Positions 41,329 to 50,085 are shown, numbered from the stretch's first letter. The stretch: 64,000 nt of DNA from Achromobacter deleyi (GCF_016127315.1 NZ_CP065997.1:3534001-3598000); one strand, 5' to 3'. Program-made: numbers and translations. Notes: generated by a model not told the origin, from the letters alone.

Positions 41329-42342
41329 TCAGAAACCTTCCAGCACCACCTTGCCGCGCGCCTTGCCGCTTTCGATGAAGGCGTGGGCGCGGCGCAGGTT
41401 TTCGGCGTTGATGCGGCCGTAATGTTCGCCCAGCGTGGTGCGCAGGGTGCCGTTGTCGATCAGTCGCGCGGCCTGGTTCAGCAGCTCGTGCTGGGCGATC
41501 AGGTCGGGCGTGTCGTGCAGCGGCCGGGCGAACATGAATTCCCAGTGCAGCGAGGCCGACTTGGCCTTGAGCAGGCGCACGTCGATGGACGAGGGGTCGT
41601 CGATCAGCGCGATCTTGCCCTGCGGCGCGATGGCTTCGGCCAGTTGCGCGAAGTGCTGGTCGGTCTGGGTCAGGCCGGCGATGAAGCTGACCTGCGGATG
41701 GCCGATGCGCTTGAGTTCCTCGGCCAGCGGGCGGGTGTGGTCGATGACGTGATGGGCGCCCAGCTCGGTGACCCAGGCCTGGGTCTCGGGCCGCGAGGCG
41801 GTGCCGATGATGGTCAGGCCGGTCAGCTGGCGCGCCAGCTGCACCAGGATCGAGCCGACGCCGCCGGCCGCGCCGACGACCAGCAGCGAGCCCTGGCTGG
41901 GGGCGGCGTTGTCGAGCACGCGCAGGCGGTCGAACAGCAGTTCCCAGGCGGTGATGGTGGTCAGCGGCAGCGCGGCGGCCTGGGCGAAGTCCAGGCGCTG
42001 CGGCATGCGGCCGACGATGCGTTCGTCGACCACGTGCAGCTCGCTGTTGGCGCCGGGGCGCGTCAGGGCGCCGGCGTACCAGACGCGGTCGCCGGGCGCG
42101 AACAGGCTGGTCTTGGCGCCGACGGCGCGCACGATGCCGGCGGCGTCCCAGCCGATGATCTCGGGCTGGCCGTCCTTGGGCTTGCGGTTGGCGCGGATCT
42201 TCACGTCCACCGGATTGACGGAAATCGCTTTGACCTCGACCAGCAGGTCATGGTCGCCCGGCACGGGCTCGGCCGCGGTGATGTCCTGCAGCGATTGCGG
42301 ATCGGCGGCGGGCAGGTTCTGGAAGTAGGCGATGGCTTTCAT
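41329..42342 (-). CDS. Zinc-type alcohol dehydrogenase-like / quinone oxidoreductase (MDR family)
   Basis: 337 residues. GroES-like N-terminal part (AISVNPVDVKIRANRKPKDG, GWDAAGIVRAVGAKTSLFAP) and a Rossmann domain with LLVVGAAGGVGSILVQLARQ. It lacks the zinc-binding Cys/His set, so it is a zinc-free NADPH-dependent quinone oxidoreductase-like enzyme. It is in an apparent two-gene unit behind an SDR gene (39 bases away), both divergent from a LysR gene. Confidence 0.9.
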   Translation of the reverse strand: MKAIAYFQNLPAADPQSLQDITAAEPVPGDHDLLVEVKAISVNPVDVKIRANRKPKDGQPEIIGWDAAGIVRAVGAKTSLFAPGDRVWYAGALTRPGANSELHVVDERIVGRMPQRLDFAQAAALPLTTITAWELLFDRLRVLDNAAPSQGSLLVVGAAGGVGSILVQLARQLTGLTIIGTASRPETQAWVTELGAHHVIDHTRPLAEELKRIGHPQVSFIAGLTQTDQHFAQLAEAIAPQGKIALIDDPSSIDVRLLKAKSASLHWEFMFARPLHDTPDLIAQHELLNQAARLIDNGTLRTTLGEHYGRINAENLRRAHAFIESGKARGKVVLEGF

Positions 42343-42380
42343 GTAGGAGTCTCGGAATGGGGGAGAGGGGGCGTTGGGGA

Positions 42381-43175
42381 TCAGGCGATGGTGCGGACCA
42401 CGCCGCCATCGACGCGCAGGGCGGCGCCGTTGGTGGCCGAGGACTGGCGCGAGCAGGTGTAGACGACCATGTTGGCCACTTCCTCCACCGTCGCCAGCCG
42501 GCGCAGCAGCGAGCTGGGGCGATGCTGGGCGATGAAGTCGCGTTCCATCTGGTCTTGCGGCAGGCCCTGTTCCCTGGCCATTTCGGCGAAGAAATCGACC
42601 ACGCCCTCGGAGCGGGTCGGGCCGGGCAGCACGGCGTTGACGGTGACGCCGCTGCCGGCGGTCAGTTCGGCCAGGCCGCGCGAGACGCCCAGCAGCGCGG
42701 TCTTGCTGACGCCGTAGTGGATCATCTCGGCGGGAATGTGCAGCGCCGATTCGCTGGAGATGAAGACGATGCGGCCCCAGTCGGCGGCCAGCATGCGCGG
42801 CAGGTAATAGCGCGACAGCCGCACGCCGCTCATGACGTTGGTGTCGAGCATGTAGCGCCAGTCGTCGTCGGTGATCTCGGTGAAGGACTTGGGCGCGAAG
42901 TAGCCGGCGTTGTTGACCAGGATGTCGATGTCGGGATGGGCGGCGCAGATCGAGGCGGCGCCGTCGGCGGTGGACAGGTCGGCCTGCACGGTATGGACCT
43001 GGGCGCCCGGGTGCTGGCGCGCGATGGCGTCGGCGGCCTGCTTGAGCTTATCGGCGTTGCGGCCATGCAGCACCACCTGGGCGCCGGCCTCGGCCAGGCC
43101 CTGGGCGATGGCCAGGCCGATGCCGCCGGACGAACCGGTGACCAGGGCTTTCTTGCCGTCGAGTTCGATTTTCAT
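42381..43175 (-). CDS. Short-chain dehydrogenase/reductase
   Basis: 264 residues; start MKIELDGKKALVTGSSGGIG (a longer frame by four codons exists). Cofactor motif TGSSGGIGLAIAQG, NNAG at about 91, catalytic Ser-Tyr-Lys in SSESALHIPAEMIHYGVSK. NADP(H) preference cannot be excluded from LVLHGRN. Substrate unknown. The first gene of a unit with the MDR dehydrogenase, divergent from a LysR-family regulator that probably controls it. Confidence 0.93.
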   Translation of the reverse strand: MKIELDGKKALVTGSSGGIGLAIAQGLAEAGAQVVLHGRNADKLKQAADAIARQHPGAQVHTVQADLSTADGAASICAAHPDIDILVNNAGYFAPKSFTEITDDDWRYMLDTNVMSGVRLSRYYLPRMLAADWGRIVFISSESALHIPAEMIHYGVSKTALLGVSRGLAELTAGSGVTVNAVLPGPTRSEGVVDFFAEMAREQGLPQDQMERDFIAQHRPSSLLRRLATVEEVANMVVYTCSRQSSATNGAALRVDGGVVRTIA

Positions 43176-43257
43176 GGGGGACTCCAAAAGCGTTGCGGGG
43201 GTGACGCCATCATTACCCAGTGGCGGACGATGAAAAACCGGCTAGCATCGGACTCAG

Positions 43258-43276
43258 TTTCAATATTTCTTTGAAA
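43258..43276. promoter_or_regulatory. Candidate LysR operator TTTCAA-N7-TTGAAA
   Basis: Perfect 6-base arms, fitting the T-N11-A rule for LysR sites, 12 bases before the LysR start and in the divergent spacer toward the SDR gene. Confidence 0.5.
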
Positions 43277-43287
43277 ATGGACGCCTC

Positions 43288-44196
43288 ATGGTTCGGTTTG
43301 AAGACCTGCGCATCTTTGTCGCCGCGGCGGACCACGGCAGCTTTTCGGCCGCCGCGCGCGAGCTGGACCTGACGCCGGCGGTAGCCAGCGCCGCGCTCAA
43401 GCGGCTGGAGCTGTCGCTTGAAACCCGCCTGTTCGTGCGCTCGACGCGCAGCCTGCGGCTGACCGGCGACGGCGAGCGCTACCTGGAATACGCGCGCGCC
43501 GCGCTGTCGAGCCTGCAGGCGGGCCAGAGTGCGCTGGCGCGCGACAAGACGGCCATCTCCGGCACGCTGTCGGTGGCGATTCCGTCGGACCTGGGGCGCC
43601 ACGTGCTGCTGCCCTGGCTGGACGACTTCCAGCAGCAGCATCCGCGCGTGAACTTCCAGGTGCGCATCAGCGACCGCCTGGCGGACCTGTACCGGCAGCC
43701 CGTCGACATCGCGCTGCGCTATGGCATGCCGGGCGACTCCGGCCTGGTGGCGCTGCCGCTGAGCGAGCACAACCGCCGCGTGGTGTGCGCGTCGCCTGCC
43801 TATTTCGCGCGCCACGGCATGCCGCGTTCGCCGGCCGACCTGCGGCGCCACAACTGCCTGTGCTTCGTGCTGGGCGAATCGCTGCACGACCGCTGGGCCT
43901 TCGAGCACGAGGGCGGCGCGCTGACCGTGCCGGTCAAGGGCGACCGGGTGGGCGACGATGGCGACCTGGTGCGGCGTTGGGCCCTGGCGGGCCATGGCGT
44001 GGCCTACAAGTCGCGCTTCGACGTACTGAGCGACCTGCGCGCGGGCCGGCTGGTGCAGGCCTTGCCCGACTACACCGGCGAGCCGTCGCCGCTGTACCTG
44101 CTGTGCGTGCACCGCATGCTGCTGTCGCCCGCGGTCAAGCGCCTGCGCGAATTCCTGCAGGCGCGCCTGCGCGAGTTCGAGGCGGGCGCCGCATGA
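43288..44196 (+). CDS. LysR-family transcriptional regulator
   Basis: 302 residues. Winged helix: FEDLRIFVAAADHGSFSAAA, LTPAVASAALKRLELSLETR. Effector domain: LSVAIPSDLGRHVLLPWLDD, DIALRYGMPGDSGLVALPLS. The LTPAVASAALKRLE recognition helix places it in the LTTR group often next to SDR/quinone oxidoreductase genes. Divergent from the SDR-MDR pair. Confidence 0.93.
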   Translation: MVRFEDLRIFVAAADHGSFSAAARELDLTPAVASAALKRLELSLETRLFVRSTRSLRLTGDGERYLEYARAALSSLQAGQSALARDKTAISGTLSVAIPSDLGRHVLLPWLDDFQQQHPRVNFQVRISDRLADLYRQPVDIALRYGMPGDSGLVALPLSEHNRRVVCASPAYFARHGMPRSPADLRRHNCLCFVLGESLHDRWAFEHEGGALTVPVKGDRVGDDGDLVRRWALAGHGVAYKSRFDVLSDLRAGRLVQALPDYTGEPSPLYLLCVHRMLLSPAVKRLREFLQARLREFEAGAA

Positions 44197-44211
44197 CCGG
44201 CGCGCATTGAC

Positions 44212-44253
44212 GCGCGGGCCATGATGCGCGGCCCATGATGCGCGGGCGATGAC
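44212..44253. repeat. Three-copy 14-base tandem repeat
   Basis: Units GCGCGGGCCATGAT, GCGCGGCCCATGAT and GCGCGGGCGATGAC, the first two differing at one position, directly after a LysR gene. No function apparent. Confidence 0.6.
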
Positions 44254-44279
44254 GGTCACGCCATCGGGCGCCGCGTCGC

Positions 44280-44786
44280 TCAGTGATGCGCGGCCGCGCG
44301 CTGGTTGGCGGCGCGGGTGCGCGCGGCTTTCTTGGCCGCGGCCGAGCGTCCCGCCGCGCCCTTGGTGGCGGCGGCCTTCTTCGCGGCGGCGGAGCGGTCC
44401 GCGGCCGTGCGCGTGGCGGCGCTCTTGGATGCCTGGCGCGACAGCGCGGACCTGGACGCCGGCTTGGCGCTTTCGCGCTTGAGCGCGCGGGTGGTGGCGC
44501 GGGCGCGGGTGCCGGACTTGGCGTGCCCGTCGTGCGCCGCCGCGCTGTCCTGCGCGGCCTTGCGGCGGGTCGTCGCGCTGGCCTTCTTCGGCGTCGGCAG
44601 GTCGACGCCGGCGCGGCGCGCTTTCGACAGGCCGATGGCGATGGCCTGCTTGGTCGAGCGCACGCCATGCTTGCCCTCGCGCACGTGCTCGATTTCCTCG
44701 CGGACGAATTCGCCCGCCTGGGTGGATGCGGATTTGCCTTGCTTCCTGTCGCGCTCGGCGCGTTGCAGCGTTTTTCGTTCAGGCAT
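44280..44786 (-). CDS. DUF6496-type, histone H1-like basic protein
   Basis: 168 residues, very basic. The first 65 residues are the recognisable conserved domain (TLQRAERDRKQGKSASTQAG, EFVREEIEHVREGKHGVRST, KQAIAIGLSKARRAGVDLP). The rest is a lysine/alanine/arginine tail with the repeat RSAAAKKAA twice, as in bacterial H1-like DNA-binding proteins. It may condense or bind DNA. The domain is common in Burkholderiales and some other Proteobacteria; function is not established. Stop convergent with the LysR gene upstream. Confidence 0.8.
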   Translation of the reverse strand: MPERKTLQRAERDRKQGKSASTQAGEFVREEIEHVREGKHGVRSTKQAIAIGLSKARRAGVDLPTPKKASATTRRKAAQDSAAAHDGHAKSGTRARATTRALKRESAKPASRSALSRQASKSAATRTAADRSAAAKKAAATKGAAGRSAAAKKAARTRAANQRAAAHH

Positions 44787-44976
44787 GACAACCTCCTGGC
44801 TTGCGTTGCGGAAAGCGGGTTCCGGGCCGCGGCCAAAGCCGCGTCGACGGAACTCGTAACACCACTCTATGCCCGCGGGGGTATCCTGTGTGTTCGAATG
44901 GATTGCCGGTCGTAAGCGCCGGAACCCCGCGCGCGGCCGGTGATTCGCAACGCTTCCCCCTCAACGGAGACGAGCT

Positions 44977-45195
44977 ATGTCGAATCATGTCTACAAGCAG
45001 ATCGAACTGGTGGGTTCTTCCACCAAGTCCACCGACGATGCCATCAGCAAGGCGATCGAGCGCGCATCGGAAACGCTGCGGCACCTGGATTGGTTCGAGG
45101 TCACCGAGGTGCGCGGCCACATCAAGGACGGCAAGGTGGCGCATTGGCAGGTCGGCCTGAAGATCGGCATGCGCCTGGAAGGCGATGACGTCTGA
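44977..45195 (+). CDS. Dodecin-family flavin-binding protein
   Basis: 72 residues, the exact size of dodecins, with the signature MSNHVYKQIELVGSS, AIERASETLRHLDWFEVTEV (Trp for isoalloxazine stacking) and KDGKVAHWQVGLKIGMRL. Dodecins form hollow dodecamers that bind riboflavin/FMN and are thought to buffer flavin. A CGGAGACGAG site precedes the start. Confidence 0.95.
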   Translation: MSNHVYKQIELVGSSTKSTDDAISKAIERASETLRHLDWFEVTEVRGHIKDGKVAHWQVGLKIGMRLEGDDV

Positions 45196-45884
45196 CGCCT
45201 TTGCTCCCTGCCTTTGCTCCTTTTTTGAGCGGTCCCTCCAAGTGCTTGCTGGATAAGGTTTTTTTCAGCTTGTCATGAGACTGTTCAGAGGTTTGTCCAC
45301 ATTTCGTGGGGACAAACCCGGCGGTCCGGTAGGGGCCGAGTCTGTCCGCCCCGGCGGTCGCGCCGGCGGGGCGGGGCTGGGCGTTTATTGCCCGCTGCCC
45401 GCAAGGCCTTGGCGGCAAAGGAATTTTTGCGACTGCCCGCAGGCTGTCCTCAGCCTTATCCACATTTCCCGGGGACAACCTGGCGTCACCGGAGCCCGCT
45501 TTGGGCCTTTCTTGACCACCCCTTGCAGGTCATTGATGTGCAAGGGAAAACCGTAGCTGCCCTCATCCTGTCCTCATGCTTGTCCACAGAATGCTGGGAC
45601 AAATGCACAGGCGCGCCGATAGGCCGTGGCGGTCGTGCGAAAACCGCCGGTTTGCGCCCAGCGACGGTGGATAAGTGCGCCAGAAATCATCCATTGGATG
45701 GATTGCGCATTTTTTGACCGCAGGGTGCAAGTGCTTGTTGCCACGGGATTTTTCGCAACTCCCCCATGGCTGTCCTCAAGCTTCTCCACAGTTGCCGGGG
45801 ATATCGTTGGCCCCCACGCGGCGCGCTGCGAGCTTGCTGCCCCCCGAGGGGGCTGCCCGGCCTTCGGGCGGCCGGGCTTCGCGC
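45196..45884. other. Long gene-free region with repeated DnaA-box-like sites
   Basis: About 690 bases without a convincing gene. It contains four same-strand 9-mers of the form TT[A/G/C]TCCACA, each at the left arm of a short hairpin (TTGTCC...GGACAA type), described separately. It is somewhat less GC-rich than its surroundings. A second repeat-like block, with perfect-looking hairpins CCCCCGAGGGGG and GCCCGGCCTTCGGGCGGCCGGGC (up to 20 shown in part), fills 45838-45878. Confidence 0.6.
45293..45790 (+). repeat. Array of four DnaA-box-like repeats
   Basis: TTGTCCACA at 45293-45301, TTATCCACA (the perfect E. coli DnaA box) at 45456-45464, TTGTCCACA at 45580-45588 and TTCTCCACA at 45782-45790, all on the plus strand, 120-200 bases apart. 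Each is followed by a GGGGA/GGGAC segment giving short hairpins and preceded by a partly conserved block of about 50 bases (for instance GAATTTTTGCGACT and GATTTTTCGCAACT, and CTGTCCTCA three times). Two reverse-strand TTATCCA matches lie at about 45250 and 45667. A four-copy degenerate repeat is certain; DnaA binding is inference. Confidence 0.65.
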
Positions 45885-45919
45885 ATAAAAAAAGCCCTCC
45901 GGCTTGGGCCGGAGGGCTT
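45885..45919 (-). terminator. Intrinsic terminator of the FMN reductase gene
   Basis: AAGCCCTCCGGC and GCCGGAGGGCTT, 12-base arms with loop TTGG and a run of seven Ts on the minus strand, just past the stop of the flavoprotein gene. Confidence 0.9.
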
Positions 45920-45988
45920 GATCGCCCGGAGGTAGACGGGCGATCGGTGCCGGGCGGGGAGGCGCCCCTGACCCGGCAACGGCGGCGA

Positions 45989-46543
45989 TCAGCTGTTGAA
46001 CTTCTTGATCCAGTCGACGTAGCGGTCGATCCAGCCTTGCAGGAATTTGCGCGTGCCTTCGTTGGTGATGTTGTATTGGTCATCGACCAGGCCATCGGTG
46101 TACTGCAGGAAGACTTCCGGCGTGGTCAGGGCCATGGCGCCTTCGGCGGCCAGGATGTTGCGCAGGTGCTGCTGCATGAGCGCGGTGCCGGCGGCGCTGG
46201 GCGAGGCGCCGAGGATGCCGACGGCCTTGCCGGTCCACGAATTCTGGCCCCACGGGCGCGAGCCCCAGTCGATCGCGTTCTTGATGGCGGCGGGCACCGA
46301 GCGGTTGTGCTCGGGCGAGACGAACAGGATGCCCTGGGCGTCGAGGATCTGCTGCTTGAGCTTGGCGGCCGGGGCGGGCAGGTTGTTCTCGTTGTCCTGG
46401 TTGTACAGCGGCACATCGCCAAGGCTGACGTAGTCGAACTTGAAGTCTGCGGGAACCAGCTTTTCCAGCGCACGCGCCAGGCGCAGGTTGATCGACGCGG
46501 CGCGCAGGCTGCCGACGAAGACAGCGATCTTGTAGGTGCTCAT
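45989..46543 (-). CDS. NAD(P)H-dependent FMN reductase / NADPH-dependent oxidoreductase
   Basis: 184 residues, start MSTYKIAVFVGSLRAASINL. The flavodoxin-like fold has the phosphate-binding loop GSLRAASINLRLARALEK, the PEHNRSVPAAIKNAIDWGSR segment (P-E-Y/H-N at the flavin) and GILGASPSAAGT. This family reduces FMN, quinones or chromate with NAD(P)H. A strong terminator follows. A longer frame (46600) exists but begins without family sequence. Confidence 0.93.
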   Translation of the reverse strand: MSTYKIAVFVGSLRAASINLRLARALEKLVPADFKFDYVSLGDVPLYNQDNENNLPAPAAKLKQQILDAQGILFVSPEHNRSVPAAIKNAIDWGSRPWGQNSWTGKAVGILGASPSAAGTALMQQHLRNILAAEGAMALTTPEVFLQYTDGLVDDQYNITNEGTRKFLQGWIDRYVDWIKKFNS

Positions 46544-46623
46544 GGGGCGGGTGCTCCTGGGGACGGGGAAGGCCCAGTGTAGACCCGTCCTCATGACCAC
46601 TCAATGGCGGCGGATCAATAAGG

Positions 46624-47001
46624 TTATGGGCTCATCAGGCTGACGTGCGCCGAGACCACGCGCCAGCCTCGCGGCGTGCGCATCCAGGTCTGGCTCTGGC
46701 GGCCGATGCGTTCGCTGCCGTCGCGCTGGAACTCGATGTTGGTGGTGGCGAAGTCGTGGCCATAGGTGGTGATGGCGGTGCGCAGCACCTGGCGCGCCAG
46801 GCCCTGCGGCGAACGGCCGGCGCGGAAGGCGCGGATGGCGTCGTAGCCGTAGAGGTTTTCGCCGGCGCCGTAGCGCAGCGTGTGGGGGCTGTTCCAGAAC
46901 AGCTCGTCCAGCACCTCGACCTGGTTGGCGACCAGGGCGGCTTCATAGCGCGCAAAGGCCACGGTGACCTCGGCGACGACGTCTGGCAGGTTGATATCCA
47001 T
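46624..47001 (-). CDS. HpxZ/AtzH-like NTF2-fold protein (DUF3225)
   Basis: 125 residues. SnoaL/NTF2-like fold with [40 protein letters not shown], and SAHVSLMSP at the end. This matches the DUF3225 family that includes HpxZ of oxalurate catabolism and AtzH, linked to the AtzE/AtzG amidase in s-triazine degradation. AtzE- and AtzG-like genes lie 1.5-3 kb away, which supports a part in the same amide/urea hydrolysis pathway. Confidence 0.85.
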   Translation of the reverse strand: MDINLPDVVAEVTVAFARYEAALVANQVEVLDELFWNSPHTLRYGAGENLYGYDAIRAFRAGRSPQGLARQVLRTAITTYGHDFATTNIEFQRDGSERIGRQSQTWMRTPRGWRVVSAHVSLMSP

Positions 47002-47208
47002 GTGAAGGTCGGGCTCCGTGTTGATGGCACCATTGTGGTGCGCGATTCAGGGTAATCACCAATATGGGGTGTGTTGCGGTGCGCAAATCCGGCCACGTCG
47101 TGCCGCGACCACGCTGCGCGCGGGCGGATGCTGCGGTGCAAGGCTGGCACGCGGCTTGCTAGGGTTTACACCACATAACACGCTGCACGCCGCCCCAGGA
47201 GTTTCACC

Positions 47209-47754
47209 ATGTCCCGTTCCGCCGTTCCCGCCCCGGTCACCATGCTGGTCACCCGGCACATTACGCCTGAACGCTACAGCGATTTCCTGTCCTGGATGCG
47301 CCAGGGCGAGATCCTCGCCGCCGGCTTTCCCGGTTTTCTCGGCTCGGGCGTGCTGCAACCGCCCGAGGGCGGCGACCAGTACCAGATCGTGCTGCGCTTC
47401 AATGACGAGGCCAGCCTCAACCGCTGGGAGCAATCGCTGCCGCGCCGCATGTGGCTCGAACGCGGCGCCGCGCTGGTGCGCGCCAGCCACGCGCGCCGCG
47501 TGAGCGGCATGGACAGCTGGTTCGGCCCGCAGGGCAACCCGGGCGCGCCGCCGCGCTGGAAGCAGGCCGTGAGCATCTGGCTGGCGTACTTCCCGGTGCT
47601 GCTGGCGTTCACGCTGCTGGTGAGCGAACACCTGAGCGCCTTGCCGGTGTTCTGGCGCGCGCTGATCACCAGCGTGACCATGACGCCGGTGATGGTGTTC
47701 GTCTGCATTCCGTTCGTGACGCGGCGGCTGGGCCGCTGGCTGCGGCCGCGCTGA
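47209..47754 (+). CDS. ABM-domain protein with C-terminal membrane helices
   Basis: 181 residues. N-terminal antibiotic-biosynthesis-monooxygenase-like domain (VTMLVTRHITPERYSDFLSW, YQIVLRFNDEASLNRWEQSL). It is fused to two C-terminal hydrophobic segments (IWLAYFPVLLAFTLLVSEHL, ALITSVTMTPVMVFVCIPFV) that likely span the inner membrane. The fused form is a known domain arrangement of unknown role. The start ATG at 47209 has a CAGGAG site. Confidence 0.8.
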   Translation: MSRSAVPAPVTMLVTRHITPERYSDFLSWMRQGEILAAGFPGFLGSGVLQPPEGGDQYQIVLRFNDEASLNRWEQSLPRRMWLERGAALVRASHARRVSGMDSWFGPQGNPGAPPRWKQAVSIWLAYFPVLLAFTLLVSEHLSALPVFWRALITSVTMTPVMVFVCIPFVTRRLGRWLRPR

Positions 47755-47792
47755 CGCGGCCGCGAGCGGGCGCCGTGGCCCGGCCATGCCGG

Positions 47793-48500
47793 CTACGCCG
47801 CCTGCGCGCGCCGGCTGGCGTACAGCCGGTGCAGCGTGATCTTGCGCACGGCGGCCTGGCTGTCGCCGATGTGGGCGCGCAGCAGCGCGGTGGCCTGTTC
47901 GGCGTCACGCCGCAGGATCGCCTGCAGGATGGCGCCGTGTTCCGCGTAGGTGCGGCTGATGCGCTCGGGCTGGGTGAAATCCAGCCGCCGCACGATGCGG
48001 ATGCGCTCGGTGGCGGCGCGATGCACGCGCGCGATCTCGGGGTTGCCGGCGGCGGCCACCAGGTCCGTGTGGAAGCGCTCGTCCAGCGCGGCCAGCCATT
48101 CGCCATCGTGCGACTGGTGGGCGCCGTCCACCAGCCACAGGTCCACTAGCGGCTGCAGCGCGCGCAGCGGGTCCGGCACCTGGCCGGGCGCGCACAGGGC
48201 CTGCACGGCCGCGATCTCCAACACGCTGCGCAGCTCGTAGAAATGATCGAGCGTGTCGAAGTCCAGCGGCTTGACCAGCCAGCCGTTGCGCTGGCGCACT
48301 TCCAGGTAGCCCTCGCGTTCCAGGCGGAACAGCGCCTCGCGCACCGGCGTGCGGCTGACGCGCAGGCGGTCGGCGATCTCGGTTTCGGTGAAGCGGTCGC
48401 CGGGCGCCAGGCGGAAGTCGAGGATGTCGCGCTTGAGCGTGCCGTAGGCGGAATCGGCCAGGCTGCGGGGCGTGTCGATGACGGCGAATGCGGAGTCCAT
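47793..48500 (-). CDS. GntR-family regulator (FadR/FCD type)
   Basis: 235 residues. N-terminal winged helix: YGTLKRDILDFRLAPGDRFT, EIADRLRVSRTPVREALFRL. C-terminal FCD domain with metal-binding-type residues (HFYELRSVLEIAAVQ..., DERFHTDLVAAAGN, HGAILQAILRRDAEQA). It is the last gene of the ABC-AtzG-AtzE-GntR operon, so it likely controls it; a GntR-type palindrome lies upstream of the operon's first gene. Confidence 0.9.
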   Translation of the reverse strand: MDSAFAVIDTPRSLADSAYGTLKRDILDFRLAPGDRFTETEIADRLRVSRTPVREALFRLEREGYLEVRQRNGWLVKPLDFDTLDHFYELRSVLEIAAVQALCAPGQVPDPLRALQPLVDLWLVDGAHQSHDGEWLAALDERFHTDLVAAAGNPEIARVHRAATERIRIVRRLDFTQPERISRTYAEHGAILQAILRRDAEQATALLRAHIGDSQAAVRKITLHRLYASRRAQAA

Positions 48501-48520
48501 GGGCGGCCTCGGTTGACGGA

Positions 48521-49906
48521 CTAGACGGGACGGACGGCGGCGACGCCGGCGTGTTCCAGCCGCTGCGCGGCCAGCAGGCAGTCGGCCTCGCGCCACGGCG
48601 CGGCGATCAATTGCACGCCCAGCGGCAGGTGCGCGTCGGCGCCGATGCCGGGCCACACGGGCGCCGCGCACACGGGCAGGCCGATGCATGAAATGGGCTG
48701 CGTCAGCAGGCCCATGCTGGCGCGCGCCGGCAGGGTCTGGCCGGCCAGCGTCAGGCTGGTGGTGCCGATGGGCGTGGCCGGCACCGGCGTGGCCGGCGCG
48801 ATCAGCACGTCGTAGCGTTCGAACAGCGCCAGCGCCTCGCGGTAGACGCGATGGCGGATGCGCTGGGCCTGCTGCGCCCAGGCCGCGGGCACCAGGCTGC
48901 CGGCGACCAGGCGGTCGCGCGAGTAGGGCTCGTAGTCGTCGTAGTTCGTGATCAGGCGGCGGCGGTGCAGGGCGCCGCCCTCGGCCGAGGTGATGATGAA
49001 GGCCGCGGCGCGGGCCTGTTCGGCGCCGGCCAGCTCGACGCTGTCGGCGGCGTCGAGCGCCTGCGCGGCAAGCTGCACCGCGCGGCGCGCCTCGGGGCCG
49101 GCCCAATGGTGGAAGTAGCCGCCCAGCACGGCCACGCGCAGCGGCCGGTCCGAGCCGAGCGCGGCCAGCGTCTGTTCGGCGGCGCGCTGGGCGCAGGCCG
49201 GGTCGTCGGCGTCGGGCCCTTGCAGCGCGTCGTAGACGGCGGCCAGGCCGACGGTGTCGGCCGCGAACGGGCCCAGATGGTCCAGGCTGCCGACGAAGGG
49301 AAAGGAGCCGCCGCGCGGCAGGCGGCCGAAGGTCGGCTTGAGGCCGAACACGCCGCACAGCGAGGCCGGCACGCGGATCGAGCCGTTGGTGTCGGAGCCC
49401 AGCGTCAGCGGCACCAGTCCGCCGGCCACCGCGGCGGCGCTGCCGCCCGACGAGCCGCCGGCGATGCGGGTGGCGTCGTGCGGATTGCGGCAGGGGCCGT
49501 AGTGCGAGTTCTCGGTGGTGAAGCCGTAGGCATGCTCGTCCATGTTGAGCGCGCCCACCAGCACCGCGCCGGCCTCGCGCAGGCGCGCCACCAGCGTGGC
49601 GTCGCGCGGCGCGGCGGGGTTGGCGGCATTGACGCGGCCGCCGGCCAGCGTCACTTCCTCGGCGATGTCGAACAGGTTCTTGACGGCGTAGGGCACGCCG
49701 GCCAGCGGCGGCAGGGCGTCACCGCGGGCGCGGCGCGCGTCGATGGCGGCCGCCTCCTGGCGCGCGCGGTCCTCGGTGATGGCGGTGAAGCAGTTGTAGC
49801 GCGCGTCGGCGGTGCGGATGCGCGCCAGCGTGGCGTCCAGCACCGCCACCGCGCTGTGTTCGCCGCCGCGGATGCGGCGGGCCAGGCCGAGCGCGGCGCC
49901 GCTCAC
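48521..49906 (-). CDS. AtzE-family amidohydrolase
   Basis: 461 residues with a GTG start at 49906, used because GTGA overlaps the AtzG-like stop and yields the family N terminus SGAALGLARRIRGGEHS. Amidase-signature catalytic triad: Lys in PYAVKNLFDIAEE, cis-Ser and nucleophile Ser in GGSSGGSAAAVAGGLVPLTL (in part) with GSDTNGSIRVPAS. The family hydrolyses 1-carboxybiuret (AtzE) or oxalurate-related amides (HpxY). The subunit partner is the AtzG-like protein just upstream. Confidence 0.93.
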   Translation of the reverse strand: MSGAALGLARRIRGGEHSAVAVLDATLARIRTADARYNCFTAITEDRARQEAAAIDARRARGDALPPLAGVPYAVKNLFDIAEEVTLAGGRVNAANPAAPRDATLVARLREAGAVLVGALNMDEHAYGFTTENSHYGPCRNPHDATRIAGGSSGGSAAAVAGGLVPLTLGSDTNGSIRVPASLCGVFGLKPTFGRLPRGGSFPFVGSLDHLGPFAADTVGLAAVYDALQGPDADDPACAQRAAEQTLAALGSDRPLRVAVLGGYFHHWAGPEARRAVQLAAQALDAADSVELAGAEQARAAAFIITSAEGGALHRRRLITNYDDYEPYSRDRLVAGSLVPAAWAQQAQRIRHRVYREALALFERYDVLIAPATPVPATPIGTTSLTLAGQTLPARASMGLLTQPISCIGLPVCAAPVWPGIGADAHLPLGVQLIAAPWREADCLLAAQRLEHAGVAAVRPV

Positions 49907-50085
49907 GGGCGGAACACCGAGGCCGATTCCAGCGCCACCGGCAAGGCCTCGTCGATGAAGGTCGAGGCGATGTCGTGGATGCGCGTGAATTGCTGCGCCA
50001 CTTCGGCCGCGGCCGGCTCGCGCAGGGCGTAGCCCGCCAGCGCCAGCGCGCTGCGTACGTATTGGTCGATGGTTTCCTGGGTCAT
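49903..50085 (-). CDS. AtzG/HpxX-like small subunit (DUF4089)
   Basis: 60 residues, MTQETIDQYVRSALALAGYA. Matches the DUF4089 family, the small subunit that forms a heterotetramer with AtzE and inserts into its active site; HpxX of the oxalurate cluster is the same family. Translationally coupled to AtzE by the GTGA overlap. Confidence 0.88.
   Translation of the reverse strand: MTQETIDQYVRSALALAGYALREPAAAEVAQQFTRIHDIASTFIDEALPVALESASVFRP

Noticed and set aside
45196..45884. Chromosome replication origin at the DnaA-box-like cluster
   Set aside because: No dnaA, dnaN, gidA, rnpA or parAB nearby and no AT-rich unwinding stretch; recorded instead as a repeat array.
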